Origin: Pseudomonas azadiae
GTDB lineage: Bacteria; Pseudomonadota; Gammaproteobacteria; Pseudomonadales; Pseudomonadaceae
NCBI RefSeq assembly: GCF_019145355.1
Contig: NZ_JAHSTY010000002.1
Location: 186,001 to 250,000, forward strand
Length of the DNA stretch: 64,000 nucleotides
Reading direction: 5' to 3'
Shown here piece by piece: positions 17,538 through 27,328 of this stretch. Both the position numbers and the translations under genes were made by a program. Numbering within the stretch: position 1 is the stretch's first letter; each line of letters opens with the position of its first letter. Under the pieces are notes generated by a model. It was not told where the DNA came from and ran no database searches. It was given only the letters and a program-made list of their open reading frames with translations.

Positions 17538-17996
17538 TCAATTCTCCAGAACGTCGAGCAGGCCAAGGGGCAGCGGCACATCCATGACTTTATCGAACAG
17601 CAGGTAAAGACCCACGGCCATCAGGCCGACGATGACCACGCTGGGCAACCAGCGGCCGCCATACAGGCGTGCCATCGGGATGCCGATCAGCAGGCTGCTG
17701 AGGATGAAACCCAGGGGTTCGAAGGTGCCGGCGAACACGATCAACAGCGCGACGCACACGCCGATCTTGACCAGGGTGTCGCGGTCCAGCGCCGGTTCTT
17801 CTTCGGTGTGTTTGGTCGCTTGCGGGCGAATCAGCATGTAGATCAGCGCCAGGCTCATCAGCCCGAGCATCAGCAATGGGAAGGCGCGTGGCCCGACCGG
17901 CTCGTAGGAAAAGGCTGCTTGATACGGCCAGGCCATCAGCGCGAGGCCGGCACAGGCCAGCAGCAGCACGGCGGCAAAAATGCGTTGTATGAGCAT
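17538..17996 (-). CDS. tctB: Tripartite tricarboxylate transporter, small permease TctB
   Basis: 152 aa with four membrane helices, the usual size and shape of TctB (AWPYQAAFSYEPVGPRAFPLLML). It partners TctA. ATG 17996 follows GGAG. An intergenic REP pair (18012-18116) lies between it and tctC, which may reduce read-through so that TctC is made in excess. Confidence 0.92.
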   Translation of the reverse strand: MLIQRIFAAVLLLACAGLALMAWPYQAAFSYEPVGPRAFPLLMLGLMSLALIYMLIRPQATKHTEEEPALDRDTLVKIGVCVALLIVFAGTFEPLGFILSSLLIGIPMARLYGGRWLPSVVIVGLMAVGLYLLFDKVMDVPLPLGLLDVLEN

Positions 17997-18011
17997 AGGA
18001 AACTCCAAGGC

Positions 18012-18116
18012 TACGCTTCCAGAAGCGAGCAAACTCGCGAAGAACTCAAAAACCGTGCATCCACATAGCGCGCGTTATCGTTGAGGTCTTTCGCGAGCGA
18101 GCCCGCTTCCACAGGG
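18012..18116. repeat. REP pair between tctC and tctB
   Basis: CTTCCAGAAGCGAGCAAACT at the left matches, in reverse, GAGCGAGCCCGCTTCCACAG at the right. It is a REP type distinct from the four REPIN copies, and lies within the tct operon transcript. Confidence 0.75.
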
Positions 18117-18123
18117 AGGACGG

Positions 18124-19107
18124 TTACTGGATCAGGCCGAACTCTTTGGCCAGCACTTTGTAGTCCGCCACCTGTTTCTTCACGTAGGTGTCCAGCTCCG
18201 GGCCGGTCATGGCGAACGGGAACAATTCGCGCTGGTCACGCAGCTTGGCGAACTCGTCGGAGGCCAGCAGCTTGTCGAAGGCATCTTTCCACCAGGCGTA
18301 GTCGGCATCGCTGACTTTTGGCCCGAGGTAGAAACCGCGGACCACTGGCCAGACGATGTCGTAGCCTTGCTCTTTGGCGGTCGGAATGTTCTTCATTTCC
18401 GGCTCGTCCAGGCGCTTTTCGGAGAACACCGCCAGCAGGCGCATGTCGCCGCTCAAGATATGCGGCATGGAGTCGGAGATGTCGGTACTGCCCACCTGGA
18501 TGTGACCGCCGAGCAGGGCGGTGGCGATTTCACCGCCGCCTTCCAAGGCCACGTAGCGCAGCTCGCGCGGGTTGATCCCGGCGGCCTTGGCGATCAGTGC
18601 GGTTTGCATCCAGTCCTGGCTGCCGACGGTGCCGCCGGAACCGATCACCACGCTGCCCGGGTCTTTCTTCAAGGCTTTGACCAGATCGTCGAGGGTCTTG
18701 TAGGGCGAATCGGCTTTCACGGCGATGGCGCCGTAGCTGGTGCCGACCGCCGCCAGCCAACGCACGGCGCTCTCATCGAAGCGCCCGAACTTGCCCTGGG
18801 CCAGGTTAAGCAACGAACCGCTGGACCACGCCACCAGGGTGCCGCCGTCCGCCGGGCGCTGGGCGACCACGGCGTTGTACGCCACCGCGCCCACGCCACC
18901 CGGCATGTAGGTCACGCGCATCGGTTTGCTCAACAATTTCTCGTTGACCAGTGCGCTTTGCACCAGTTTGCAGGTCAGGTCGAAACCGCCGCCAGGGGAG
19001 GCCGGGGCGATGCATTCGGGGCGCTTGGGTTCTTCGGCGGCCAGCAGGTGGCCGGCGAACAGCATGCAGCCGGCGGCGAGGGCGAGTTTACGTAGGGGGA
19101 ACGTCAT
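18124..19107 (-). CDS. tctC: Tripartite tricarboxylate transporter, periplasmic binding protein TctC
   Basis: A 327-aa exported binding protein: signal peptide KLALAAGCMLFAGHLLAA, then the Bug/TctC fold with PECIAPASPGGGFDLTCKL near residue 35, the strand that wraps the ligand carboxylate. Likely ligand is citrate or another tricarboxylate by analogy and by the adjacent tctDE. ATG 19107 follows GGAG. Confidence 0.95.
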   Translation of the reverse strand: MTFPLRKLALAAGCMLFAGHLLAAEEPKRPECIAPASPGGGFDLTCKLVQSALVNEKLLSKPMRVTYMPGGVGAVAYNAVVAQRPADGGTLVAWSSGSLLNLAQGKFGRFDESAVRWLAAVGTSYGAIAVKADSPYKTLDDLVKALKKDPGSVVIGSGGTVGSQDWMQTALIAKAAGINPRELRYVALEGGGEIATALLGGHIQVGSTDISDSMPHILSGDMRLLAVFSEKRLDEPEMKNIPTAKEQGYDIVWPVVRGFYLGPKVSDADYAWWKDAFDKLLASDEFAKLRDQRELFPFAMTGPELDTYVKKQVADYKVLAKEFGLIQ

Positions 19108-19138
19108 GTGTGTCTCCATTTATTGTTCTTATTTGGCG

Positions 19139-19160
19139 AAAACGCTTCGAGGCGTTTTTC
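19139..19160. promoter_or_regulatory. Palindrome in the tctC/tctD divergent region
   Basis: AAAACGC-TTCGAG-GCGTTTT between divergent tctC and tctD. It could be an operator for TctD or a small attenuator in the tctC leader; nothing in the sequence decides. Confidence 0.4.
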
Positions 19161-19337
19161 GGGTGCTATCGCTCAATAGCTTGGCGGGCGTAACCTGCCG
19201 TCGCCTGATGCTAAACGGCGAAGCTTTCAGTAACCTTTCAACTGTCTTTCACTGTTTTCGGGCTTCACAGGGCAGTCGGCGCCTGTAAACTGCCTCGCAA
19301 AGCGTGGCGCCGACCACCCCGAATAAGGTAGAAATCC

Positions 19338-20009
19338 ATGCGTGTCCTTCTGGTTGAAGACCACCTGCAGCTCGCCGAAAGTGTGGCCCAGGCGCTCAAG
19401 AGCACGGGTTTGACCGTCGATGTGCTGCACGATGGCGTGGCCGCGGACCTCGCCCTGAGCAGCGAGGAATATGCGGTGGTCATCCTTGATGTGGGCTTGC
19501 CGCGCATGGACGGTTTCGAGGTGCTCGCACGTTTGCGCAGCCGTGGAAAAAACCTGCCGGTGCTGATGCTGACCGCGCGCAGTGATGTGAAGGACCGCGT
19601 TCACGGCCTGAACCTTGGGGCTGACGACTACCTTGCCAAACCTTTCGAACTGACGGAATTGGAAGCGCGGGTCAAGGCACTGCTGCGACGCAGCGTGTTG
19701 GGCGGTGAGCGTCAGCAGACCTGCGGTGTGCTGGTCTACGACCTCGACACGCGGCGGTTCACCGTGGGCGGCGAGTTGATGACGCTCACCTCCCGTGAAC
19801 AGGCGGTGCTGGAAGCGCTGATCGCCCGTCCGGGACGGGTGATGAGCAAGGAACAGCTGGCCTCCCAGGTGTTCGGCCTCGACGAAGAGGCCAGCCCCGA
19901 TGCCATCGAGATCTACGTGCACCGCCTGCGCAAGAAACTTGACGGCCAGCCCATCGCCATCGTGACCTTCCGTGGCCTCGGCTATTTGCTGGAAGCCCGC
20001 GATGTATAA
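19338..20009 (+). CDS. tctD: Response regulator TctD (OmpR family)
   Basis: A 223-aa response regulator: receiver domain with phospho-acceptor Asp51 (VVILDVGLPRMDGF) and C-terminal OmpR-type winged helix (EIYVHRLRKKLDGQPIAIVTFRGLGYLL). Divergent from tctCBA and translationally coupled to tctE by an 8-bp overlap; expected activator of the uptake operon when tricarboxylates are present. Confidence 0.93.
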   Translation: MRVLLVEDHLQLAESVAQALKSTGLTVDVLHDGVAADLALSSEEYAVVILDVGLPRMDGFEVLARLRSRGKNLPVLMLTARSDVKDRVHGLNLGADDYLAKPFELTELEARVKALLRRSVLGGERQQTCGVLVYDLDTRRFTVGGELMTLTSREQAVLEALIARPGRVMSKEQLASQVFGLDEEASPDAIEIYVHRLRKKLDGQPIAIVTFRGLGYLLEARDV

Positions 20010-21390
20010 GCCCAGCAGCCTGCGCTGGCGCTTGCTGTGGAACCTGGCGTTGTTGCTGGTGCTGTTGATGTTGGCCAGCGGCATGAGCGCCTACTGGAAT
20101 GGCCGCGAAGCCGCCGACACCGCTTACGACCGTACGCTGCTGGCCTCGGCGCGCACCATCGCCGCCGGCTTGACCGAGGTGGACGGTACCTTGAGCGCCA
20201 ATGTGCCCTATGTGGCCCTGGACACCTTTGCCTACGACAGCGCCGGGCGTATTTATTACCAGGTCAATGACATCGACCAGAAGCTGATCTCCGGCTACGA
20301 AAACCTTCCCGGCCCGCCACCCGGCACGCCACGCACCGACGACTATCCGGCGCTGGCGCGCTTCTACGACGCCACCTACCAAGGCCAGCAGGTGCGCGTG
20401 GTCAGCCTGCTCAAGGCGGTTTCAGAACCGAACATGAACGGCATGGCAGAGGTCCGTGTCGCCGAAACCGATGAAGCGCGCGTAAGCATGGCCCGCAGCC
20501 TGATGGCCGATACGTTGCTGAGGTTGGGAATGCTTGCTATCGGTGCCTTGTTGCTGGTGTGGTTTGCCGTGAGTGCGGCGCTGCGTCCGCTGGAGCGCCT
20601 GCGCACGGCGGTCGAAGAGCGCCAGCCTGACGATCTGCGGCCGCTGCCATTGGTGGAAGTGCAAGACGAGTTTGGCCCGCTGGTGCGCTCCCTCAACCAC
20701 TTCACCGAACGCCTGCGCGCTCAGTTCGAACGCCAGGCGCAGTTTATTGCCGATGCCGCCCATGAACTGCGCACGCCGCTGGCCGCGCTCAAGGCCCGGC
20801 TGGAGCTGGGCTTGCGCGCGCAGGAACCCGCCACCTGGCGCAGTACGCTGGAAACCGCGGCCCAGGGCACTGACCGCCTGACTCATCTGGCCAATCAACT
20901 GTTGTCCCTGGCGCGTATCGAGAACGGCGCCCGGGCGATTGCCGAAGGCGGGGCGCAGTTGCTCGACCTCAGCCAGTTGGCCCGGGAACTGGGCATGGCG
21001 ATGGCGCCGTTGGCGCACGCACGTGGCGTGGCGCTGGCGCTGGAAGCCGACGAGCCGGTGTGGCTGCGTGGAGAGCCGACGCTGTTGAACGAGTTGCTGA
21101 GCAACCTGGTGGACAATGCCCTGGCCCACACGCCACCCGGCGGCAATGTGATCCTGCGGGTGACGGCGCCGGCGGTACTGGAAGTTGAAGACGATGGCCC
21201 CGGTATCCCGCTGGATGAACGGGAACGGGTGTTCGAGCGTTTCTATCGCCGCAGTCAGCAGGGGATGGGCTCGGGGCTGGGGCTGGCGATTGTCGGTGAA
21301 ATCTGTCGGGCGCATCTGGCGCAGATCAGCCTGCACGATGGCGAGCAGGCGGGGTTGAAAGTGCGGGTGAGTTTTATCGCGGCAGTGTAG
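20002..21390 (+). CDS. tctE: Sensor histidine kinase TctE
   Basis: A 462-aa membrane sensor kinase: TM1 at residues 10-28, a ~140-residue periplasmic 2CSK-N type domain, TM2 at ~175-195, H-box DAAHELRTPLAAL with His254, then the ATPase (DNALAHTPPGGN, DDGPGIP, SGLGLAIV). ATG 20002 overlaps the tctD stop. The stop codon TAG at 21388 lies inside a REP sequence. Confidence 0.93.
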   Translation: MYKPSSLRWRLLWNLALLLVLLMLASGMSAYWNGREAADTAYDRTLLASARTIAAGLTEVDGTLSANVPYVALDTFAYDSAGRIYYQVNDIDQKLISGYENLPGPPPGTPRTDDYPALARFYDATYQGQQVRVVSLLKAVSEPNMNGMAEVRVAETDEARVSMARSLMADTLLRLGMLAIGALLLVWFAVSAALRPLERLRTAVEERQPDDLRPLPLVEVQDEFGPLVRSLNHFTERLRAQFERQAQFIADAAHELRTPLAALKARLELGLRAQEPATWRSTLETAAQGTDRLTHLANQLLSLARIENGARAIAEGGAQLLDLSQLARELGMAMAPLAHARGVALALEADEPVWLRGEPTLLNELLSNLVDNALAHTPPGGNVILRVTAPAVLEVEDDGPGIPLDERERVFERFYRRSQQGMGSGLGLAIVGEICRAHLAQISLHDGEQAGLKVRVSFIAAV

Positions 21391-21421
21391 GAGCGAGCTT
21401 GCTCGCGAAAATCGTTAACGA
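21386..21421 (+). repeat. Single REP at the tctE stop codon
   Basis: TGTAGGAGCGAGCTTGCTCG followed by CGAAAATCGTTAACGA, a common fluorescens-group REP with an internal palindrome. It includes the tctE stop and could act in 3' end protection or termination. Confidence 0.7.
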
Positions 21422-21439
21422 TGACTGGGTAACCTTGAA

Positions 21440-22261
21440 TCAATAAAGCATTGAGCGTGCTTCATCCAGCTCCGCGCGCAGCTTTTCGCTGTAAGGGTCA
21501 ACCCGCAGCTTTTTCATTGCAGGCACGCTGGAGACGTCCACTTTCGCCAAGGGGTGTTCGGTGCCGCGATGGCAATACAACACGGCGACCTGTACCAGGT
21601 CGATGTAGTCGAGGCTGGCCGAGTCGCGTTCCAGGTCCAGGTACAGGCCGGGCAATTTTGCCAGCATTTCCGGAAAGTCCCAGACGCCTAACAATTTGTC
21701 GCCCAGGAGCGGGTGAATGCTTTCGATAACGTGGTTGAGGCTGACCGGGTCCGCGAGCAACTCGTAGTGGTCTTCGGCATAGGTCAGGATCGGCAGTACG
21801 CCGATCTGGTGCACCAGGCCGCCAAGGGCCGCCTGGTCCGGCTTCAGCTGGCTGTGGCTGCGGCACAGGGCGTAACTCACCCCCGCGACTTCCAGGCTAC
21901 GGCGCCACACATCACGCATCTTTTGTTCGACCACGTCGGAGCGAGCATGGAAGATCTGCTCCATCACCAGGCCGATCGCCAGGTTGCTGCTGTAGTTGGT
22001 GCCCAGCCGGGTGATGGCGGTGTGCAGGTCGGTGACTTCCTGGGTGGCGCGCAGCAACGGGCTGTTGACCACTTTGATCAGGCGCGCCGACAGTGCGGTG
22101 TCGCGACCGATGACTTTGCTCAAGTGGCTGATACTGATTTCCGGGTCTTCAGCGGCCTGGCGAATATTCAGCGCCACTTCCGGCAATGTCGGCAGAACCA
22201 GGTCATCGTTGTCGATGGCCTTCACCAAAGCCTGTTGGACTTTTTCCGCCAGCTTGTTCAT
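21440..22261 (-). CDS. HDOD-domain protein
   Basis: A 273-aa single HDOD-domain protein (LPTLPEVALNIRQAAEDPEISISHLSKVI, then ALSARLIKVVNSPLL). HDOD proteins are HD-related but lack the metal-binding catalytic residues and act in signalling. No other domain is attached. ATG 22261; divergence or operon partners are not obvious. Target unknown. Confidence 0.88.
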   Translation of the reverse strand: MNKLAEKVQQALVKAIDNDDLVLPTLPEVALNIRQAAEDPEISISHLSKVIGRDTALSARLIKVVNSPLLRATQEVTDLHTAITRLGTNYSSNLAIGLVMEQIFHARSDVVEQKMRDVWRRSLEVAGVSYALCRSHSQLKPDQAALGGLVHQIGVLPILTYAEDHYELLADPVSLNHVIESIHPLLGDKLLGVWDFPEMLAKLPGLYLDLERDSASLDYIDLVQVAVLYCHRGTEHPLAKVDVSSVPAMKKLRVDPYSEKLRAELDEARSMLY

Positions 22262-22297
22262 TCATGATCTCTAGGGTGTTGCAAAAAGGTACGGCGA

Positions 22298-23239
22298 CTA
22301 ACGCTGGATCTCTCGATCACGGTCGAGTGTGTAAGGAAGGTCGAGCAGGTGCAAACCGGGGCCTTCCAGTGTGCCTATATGCACATCGCCACTATCGGCA
22401 GCTTCGGCTTGCAACACGGCCAGAAGTTCAATGGTGCGGTCAGCTTTCGCTGCAATTACCACTTCGCCGATTGAGCTGTTGTGGCTGGGTGAAAACAGTG
22501 GCGTGCCTGGCTCGGGTATTTCAGCCGCATCTAGGCGCAGGCGGTACAGGCGGCGCTTGAGCTTGCCCAGGTACTGCATGCGCGCAACGATTTCCTGGCC
22601 GGTGTAGCAACCCTTCTTGAAGCTGACGCCACCCACGGCTTGCAGGTTGAGCATCTGCGGGATGAACAATTCGCGTGTCTGCGGCATGACCTGGCCGATG
22701 CCTGCACGGATTTGGCCCAGCAGCCATTCATTCAAGGCAGCTTGTTGCAGGTGTGCGGCCAGTTGGCTGCGCACGCTCTCGGCTTGCTCGGCAGGTACCC
22801 AGAGTTCGGCACGGCCAGGGGAAACGCGAATGACGATCAATGCATCGCGGCGGGCGACGCTGTCGGTCTCGGCCGGCAACTCAAGGCCAAGGCTGGCCAG
22901 GGCCGGGTCGGCATTGACCAGGCCGAAACGCACCCAGGCGGCGCTTTCGTCGGTGAGTTTGGATTTGGAGAACACCGCGTATTTTTTCAGGTCCGCCAGT
23001 TGCGGCTCCAGCAGCTCGCTGGCCATGGCCAGCACCACGCCGTCGCCTTGCAGCAGGATGCGAAAGCTCGATTGCATACGCCCTTTTTGTGTGCAGCGCG
23101 CGCCGAGGCTGGCCTGGGTCTCGCTCAGGTAGTTGAGGTTACACGTCAGTTGGCCCTGAAGGAATTTGGACGCGTCGGCGCCGCGGACGGCGAGAACGCC
23201 TTCGTGGGACAGGGGGCAGAAGAAAGCAGAGTCAGCCAT
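22298..23239 (-). CDS. ygfZ: Folate-binding protein YgfZ
   Basis: A 313-aa GcvT-like folate-binding protein that helps repair or mature certain iron-sulfur enzymes. The conserved motif KGCYTGQEIVAR is present with its essential Cys. Divergent from sdhE, the arrangement usual in gammaproteobacteria. Confidence 0.94.
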   Translation of the reverse strand: MADSAFFCPLSHEGVLAVRGADASKFLQGQLTCNLNYLSETQASLGARCTQKGRMQSSFRILLQGDGVVLAMASELLEPQLADLKKYAVFSKSKLTDESAAWVRFGLVNADPALASLGLELPAETDSVARRDALIVIRVSPGRAELWVPAEQAESVRSQLAAHLQQAALNEWLLGQIRAGIGQVMPQTRELFIPQMLNLQAVGGVSFKKGCYTGQEIVARMQYLGKLKRRLYRLRLDAAEIPEPGTPLFSPSHNSSIGEVVIAAKADRTIELLAVLQAEAADSGDVHIGTLEGPGLHLLDLPYTLDRDREIQR

Positions 23240-23378
23240 GGGTCATCGCAGTTCAATAAGTCATAGGTGCATCATAGAGGCGCGCCCGGCAAATGGATAG
23301 TTTCGTCGTGGGCGACCAAAGCCGACTGTTCCGGTGCCGTCCGGCCTGTATACTTGCGCCCTATTTGAGGAGCGCTCC

Positions 23379-23633
23379 ATGGTCGAAGAAGTCGAAATCA
23401 ATCGTCTCTACTGGCACAGCCGTCGCGGCATGCTGGAGTTGGACGTGTTGCTGGTACCGTTCACCAAAGAGGTGTACGCGACGCTCAATCAGGCAGATCG
23501 CGGCCTTTATGTGCGGCTGCTGGAATGCGAAGACCAGGACATGTTCGGCTGGTTCATGGAGCGCGCGGAGTCCGAAGACCCGGAGCTGCAGCGCATGGTC
23601 CGGATGATTCTGGATCGTGTCCAGCCCAAGTAA
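23379..23633 (+). CDS. sdhE: FAD assembly factor SdhE
   Basis: An 84-aa protein needed for flavinylation of succinate dehydrogenase. The RGxxE motif is at [12 protein letters not shown] 23379 follows GGAG; the upstream 15 codons are not needed. Overlaps ygfX by 17 bp. Confidence 0.95.
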   Translation: MVEEVEINRLYWHSRRGMLELDVLLVPFTKEVYATLNQADRGLYVRLLECEDQDMFGWFMERAESEDPELQRMVRMILDRVQPK

Positions 23634-24063
23634 TGCTTTCGAATGCCGCTGGCAGGCCTCACGGCTGCTGCTGGCGGTGTACCTCCTCGCCCAGTTGTTC
23701 GCGCTGGGTGCGCTGTCGGCGATTGAGCTGCCTTATTCAAGCCTCGGCATGCTGCTGTGTGTCGCGCACGCCGCCTGGATCTTGCCGCGTTTTATCCTGC
23801 TGACTCACCGTTCGTCTGTTCGTGGCCTGCGCCGTGATGCGGATGGCTGGCAGCTGTACAGCGCTGAGCGAGGTTGGCACAGCGTGCAGTTGCGTCCCGA
23901 CAGCCTGGCCTTGCCATTGATCGTTGTGCTGCGATACCGGGCGCAGGGGGAGTGGCGGGTGCGCACGATCTGCGTGCCCAGGGATGCACAGGCCGCCGAT
24001 GTGCATCGGCGCCTGCGGGTACGCCTCAAGTTCAGCCGCCGTAGGTGGCTGGCACCAGGATAG
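23617..24063 (+). CDS. YgfX-family membrane protein
   Basis: A 148-aa protein with two adjacent N-terminal membrane helices (about residues 15-58) and a cytoplasmic beta-rich domain, as in YgfX, the partner of SdhE/YgfY. It starts with GTG at 23617 inside sdhE. In E. coli the pair was once described as a toxin-antitoxin system (CptAB); that role is debated. Its 3' end overlaps convergent nadB by 32 bp. Confidence 0.82.
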   Translation: MSSPSNAFECRWQASRLLLAVYLLAQLFALGALSAIELPYSSLGMLLCVAHAAWILPRFILLTHRSSVRGLRRDADGWQLYSAERGWHSVQLRPDSLALPLIVVLRYRAQGEWRVRTICVPRDAQAADVHRRLRVRLKFSRRRWLAPG

Positions 24064-25648
24064 TGTCGCGGGCCTCGGGCAGCATCTGCGGGTAGTCGAG
24101 GGTGTAATGCAGCCCTCGGCTTTCCTTGCGTTCCATGGCTGAGCGGATCATCAGTTCGGCGACTTGGGCCAGGTTACGCAGCTCGATCAGGTCGCGGCTG
24201 ACCTTGTAGTTGCTGTAGAACTCGTCGATCTCATCCAGCAGCAATCGCACGCGGTGCTGCGCCCGTTGCAGGCGTTTGTTGGTGCGCACGATTCCTACGT
24301 AGTCCCACATGAAGCGGCGCAACTCGTCCCAGTTGTGGGCGATGATCACGTCTTCGTCCGAGTCGGTCACCTGGCTGGCGTCCCAGCGGGGCAGGGCGGC
24401 AGGCACCGAAATGCGGGGCAATTGTTCGAGAATGTCCGCCGCTGCGGAGCGCGCATAAACAAAGCATTCAAGCAGCGAGTTGCTGGCCATGCGGTTGGCG
24501 CCGTGCAGGCCGGTGAAGCTGGTTTCGCCAATCGCATACAGACCGGGTACGTCGGTGCGGCCATGCTTGTCGACCATCACGCCGCCGCAGGTGTAGTGCG
24601 CGGCTGGTACCACGGGGATCGGGCCTTTGGTGATGTCGATATTGAAGGCCAGGCAACGCTCGTACACCGTGGGGAAGTGGGTCTTGATGAAGGCCTCGGG
24701 CTTGTGGCTGATGTCCAGGTAGACGCAGTCGACGCCCAGGCGCTTCATTTCATGGTCGATGGCGCGGGCCACGATATCGCGGGGCGCGAGCTCGGCGCGC
24801 GGGTCGAAGCGCTGCATGAAACGCTCGCCGTTGGGCAGTTTCAAGTGTGCGCCTTCGCCGCGCAGGGCTTCGGTGATCAAGAAGCTTTTGGCCTGCGGGT
24901 GATACAGGCAAGTAGGGTGGAACTGGTTGAACTCCAGGTTGGCCACGCGGCAGCCGGAGCGCCAGGCCATGGCGATGCCGTCGCCACAGGCGCCGTCCGG
25001 GTTACTGGTGTAAAGGTAAACCTTGGCTGCGCCACCCGAGGCCAGGATGGTGAAGCGCGCGCCGTAGGTGTCGACTTCTCCGCTGCCACGGTTGAGCACG
25101 TAGGCCCCGAGGCAGCGGTCTCCGTCCAGTCCCAGGCGTTTTTCAGTGATCAGGTCGACGGCGACACGCTGTTCCAGTAATTCGATATTGGGGCGTTGCC
25201 TGGCCTGTTCGAGCAGCGTCTTGAAAATCGCAGCGCCGGTGGCGTCGGCGGCGTGGATGATTCGGCGGTGGCTGTGGCCGCCTTCGCGGGTCAGGTGGAA
25301 TTCGAAACCGCCGTCGTCGCTGCCCGCGTGTTCGTCTCGGGTGAACGGCACGCCCTGGTCGATCAGCCACTGGATGGCTTCGCGGCTGTGCTCGACGGTG
25401 AAGCGTACCGCTTCTTCATCACACAGGCCGCCGCCGGCGTTAAGGGTGTCTTCGACATGGGATTGCACCGTGTCGGTGTCGTCCAGCACGGCGGCAACCC
25501 CGCCTTGGGCCCAGAACGTCGAGCCGTTGGCCAGGTCGCCTTTGCTCAGCACTGCAATGCGCAGGTGGCTGGGAAGGGTCAGCGCAAGGCTCAAGCCGGC
25601 CGCGCCGCTGCCAATCACCAGGACATCGTGTTGAAACTGTTGGCTCAT
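24032..25648 (-). CDS. nadB: L-aspartate oxidase
   Basis: A 538-aa flavoenzyme that oxidises L-aspartate to iminoaspartate, first step of NAD synthesis. N-terminal FAD site [18 protein letters not shown]; capping-domain motif HPTCLYHP; and [16 protein letters not shown] near residue 385. Length is normal. Convergent with ygfX; divergent from the algU operon. Confidence 0.96.
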   Translation of the reverse strand: MSQQFQHDVLVIGSGAAGLSLALTLPSHLRIAVLSKGDLANGSTFWAQGGVAAVLDDTDTVQSHVEDTLNAGGGLCDEEAVRFTVEHSREAIQWLIDQGVPFTRDEHAGSDDGGFEFHLTREGGHSHRRIIHAADATGAAIFKTLLEQARQRPNIELLEQRVAVDLITEKRLGLDGDRCLGAYVLNRGSGEVDTYGARFTILASGGAAKVYLYTSNPDGACGDGIAMAWRSGCRVANLEFNQFHPTCLYHPQAKSFLITEALRGEGAHLKLPNGERFMQRFDPRAELAPRDIVARAIDHEMKRLGVDCVYLDISHKPEAFIKTHFPTVYERCLAFNIDITKGPIPVVPAAHYTCGGVMVDKHGRTDVPGLYAIGETSFTGLHGANRMASNSLLECFVYARSAAADILEQLPRISVPAALPRWDASQVTDSDEDVIIAHNWDELRRFMWDYVGIVRTNKRLQRAQHRVRLLLDEIDEFYSNYKVSRDLIELRNLAQVAELMIRSAMERKESRGLHYTLDYPQMLPEARDTILVPATYGG

Positions 25649-25830
25649 TTAAGGGATTCCGCAAAAAGCGATCCGAAGGGCTGGCGCAAACAGGACGCCT
25701 GGATCGGCGAATCAAAGGGTCACACGGGCCACTAGTATATAGAGGGGTGGAGCGGCACAATAGCCGGGCATTCGTGGCAATCTGCGATTACAGTGCACGG
25801 CTCGGGTAAAATTGGCCGGTTTTGAGACGG

Positions 25831-25858
25831 GAACTTTTTGCATAAGCCCCGACTCAAT
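25831..25858 (+). promoter_or_regulatory. AlgU (sigma-22) promoter of algU, distal
   Basis: GAACTT-N17-TCAAT, a match to the sigma-E/AlgU consensus (GAACTT, N16-17, TCtga), ~275 bp before algU. It matches the distal autoregulated algU promoter known in P. aeruginosa. The 25649-26111 interval holds no gene. Confidence 0.72.
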
Positions 25859-26023
25859 AGCAGGTTGCCCGAAAGCTGGGAAAACGTTGAGTTTATTGGC
25901 CCGTCGGGAGCATTGGACGCGTCAGAAAAACCGGCGACAAGATTATTCGCGCAGCCGGCGTTGCCCGCGCTGCGTTTTTCGTGTGTGCCAAATCAGTGCG
26001 TGCCGGAAACTTGCTTGAAGGGG

Positions 26024-26050
26024 GAGAACTTTTGCGAAAAGACCGAGTCT
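26024..26050 (+). promoter_or_regulatory. AlgU (sigma-22) promoter of algU, proximal
   Basis: GAACTT-N16-TCTAT, 60 bp before the algU ATG, matching the AlgU consensus and the proximal autoregulated promoter of P. aeruginosa algU. Confidence 0.8.
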
Positions 26051-26111
26051 ATGTTTGCAAGCCTGATCGTTTAGTTATGCAAGCCTCCTACGAGCACAAC
26101 GAGGAGTGTTC

Positions 26112-26693
26112 ATGCTAACCCAGGAAGAGGATCAGCAGCTGGTCGAGCGCGTACAACGTGGCGACAAGCGAGCTTTTGATCTGCTAGTGCTGAAATACCA
26201 GCACAAAATTCTCGGGTTGATCGTGCGGTTTGTGCACGACACCCATGAAGCGCAGGACGTTGCACAGGAAGCCTTTATCAAGGCTTACCGTGCACTTGGT
26301 AACTTTCGCGGTGATAGTGCGTTTTACACGTGGCTATACCGAATCGCCATCAACACGGCGAAGAACTATCTGGTGTCTCGCGGACGCCGCCCACCGGATA
26401 GCGATGTAAGTTCAGAAGATGCGGAATTTTACGATGGTGATCACGGGCTCAAGGATCTCGAGTCCCCGGAGCGCGCATTGCTGCGCGACGAGATCGAAGG
26501 CACCGTTCATCGCACAATTCAGCAATTGCCAGAAGATTTACGTACGGCGTTAACTTTACGTGAATTCGATGGTCTGAGTTACGAAGACATTGCGAGCGTC
26601 ATGCAGTGTCCGGTGGGGACTGTAAGGTCACGGATTTTCCGGGCCAGGGAAGCCATCGATAAAGCCTTGCAACCGTTGTTGCAAGAGAACTAA
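26112..26693 (+). CDS. algU: RNA polymerase sigma factor AlgU (RpoE, sigma-22)
   Basis: A 193-aa extracytoplasmic-function sigma factor. Region 2 (LLVLKYQHKILGLIVRFVHDTHEAQDVAQEAFIKAYR) and region 4 (LTLREFDGLSYEDIASVMQCPVGTVRSRIFRARE) are intact. It directs envelope-stress and alginate genes and its own operon through the two upstream promoters. ATG 26112 follows GAGGAG. Confidence 0.97.
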   Translation: MLTQEEDQQLVERVQRGDKRAFDLLVLKYQHKILGLIVRFVHDTHEAQDVAQEAFIKAYRALGNFRGDSAFYTWLYRIAINTAKNYLVSRGRRPPDSDVSSEDAEFYDGDHGLKDLESPERALLRDEIEGTVHRTIQQLPEDLRTALTLREFDGLSYEDIASVMQCPVGTVRSRIFRAREAIDKALQPLLQEN

Positions 26694-26725
26694 AGACAGC
26701 GGCGACAGCCAAGAGAGGAACCGCC

Positions 26726-27313
26726 ATGAGTCGTGATGCCCTGCAGGAATCGCTGTCCGCAGTGATGGATAACGAAGCGGATGAACTGGAACTTCGTCGA
26801 GTGCTCAATGCATTTGATGATGCCGAAACCCGTGATACCTGGTCTCGTTACCAAGTCGCTCGGGCGGTGATGCACAAGGATCTTCTAATCCCTCGTCTGG
26901 ATATTGCTGCGGCCGTTTCTGCCGCGCTGGCTGATGAAGCCGTTCCGGCAAAAGCTGCTCGTGGTCCTTGGCGTAGCCTGGGTCGCCTGGCAGTGGCTGC
27001 CTCGGTAACTGTTGCCGTGCTGGCGGGTGTTCGCCTGTACAACCAGGACGAAATCGCCGGTGCCGAACTGGCCCAGCAGACTCAGCAGCCGGTCATGGCC
27101 GGTCCGCAAGTCAAAGGCCCAGCGGTATTGGCCGGCTACAAGGAAAGCTCCGACAGCACCGGGCCTATGGCCAACGGTGTATTGCAAGGGCAATCCGGCT
27201 GGCAAGACCAGCGTCTTCCAGGCTACCTGCGCCAACACGCACAGGAATCGGCCCTGAAAGGCACTGAAACCGCTCTGCCCTATGCTCGCGCAGCAAGTCT
27301 GGAAAACCGCTAA
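26726..27313 (+). CDS. mucA: Anti-sigma factor MucA
   Basis: A 195-aa single-pass inner-membrane protein. The cytoplasmic N-terminal RseA domain (LQESLSAVMDNEADELELRRVL) binds AlgU; TM at about residues 85-104 (LAVAASVTVAVLAGV); the periplasmic tail is the target of AlgW and MucP cleavage. Frame intact, so no mucoid-type truncation. Ends in GYLRQHAQESALKGTETALPYARAASLENR-like tail typical of MucA. Confidence 0.94.
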   Translation: MSRDALQESLSAVMDNEADELELRRVLNAFDDAETRDTWSRYQVARAVMHKDLLIPRLDIAAAVSAALADEAVPAKAARGPWRSLGRLAVAASVTVAVLAGVRLYNQDEIAGAELAQQTQQPVMAGPQVKGPAVLAGYKESSDSTGPMANGVLQGQSGWQDQRLPGYLRQHAQESALKGTETALPYARAASLENR

Positions 27314-27328
27314 TCCGTAAGGAGCTCT

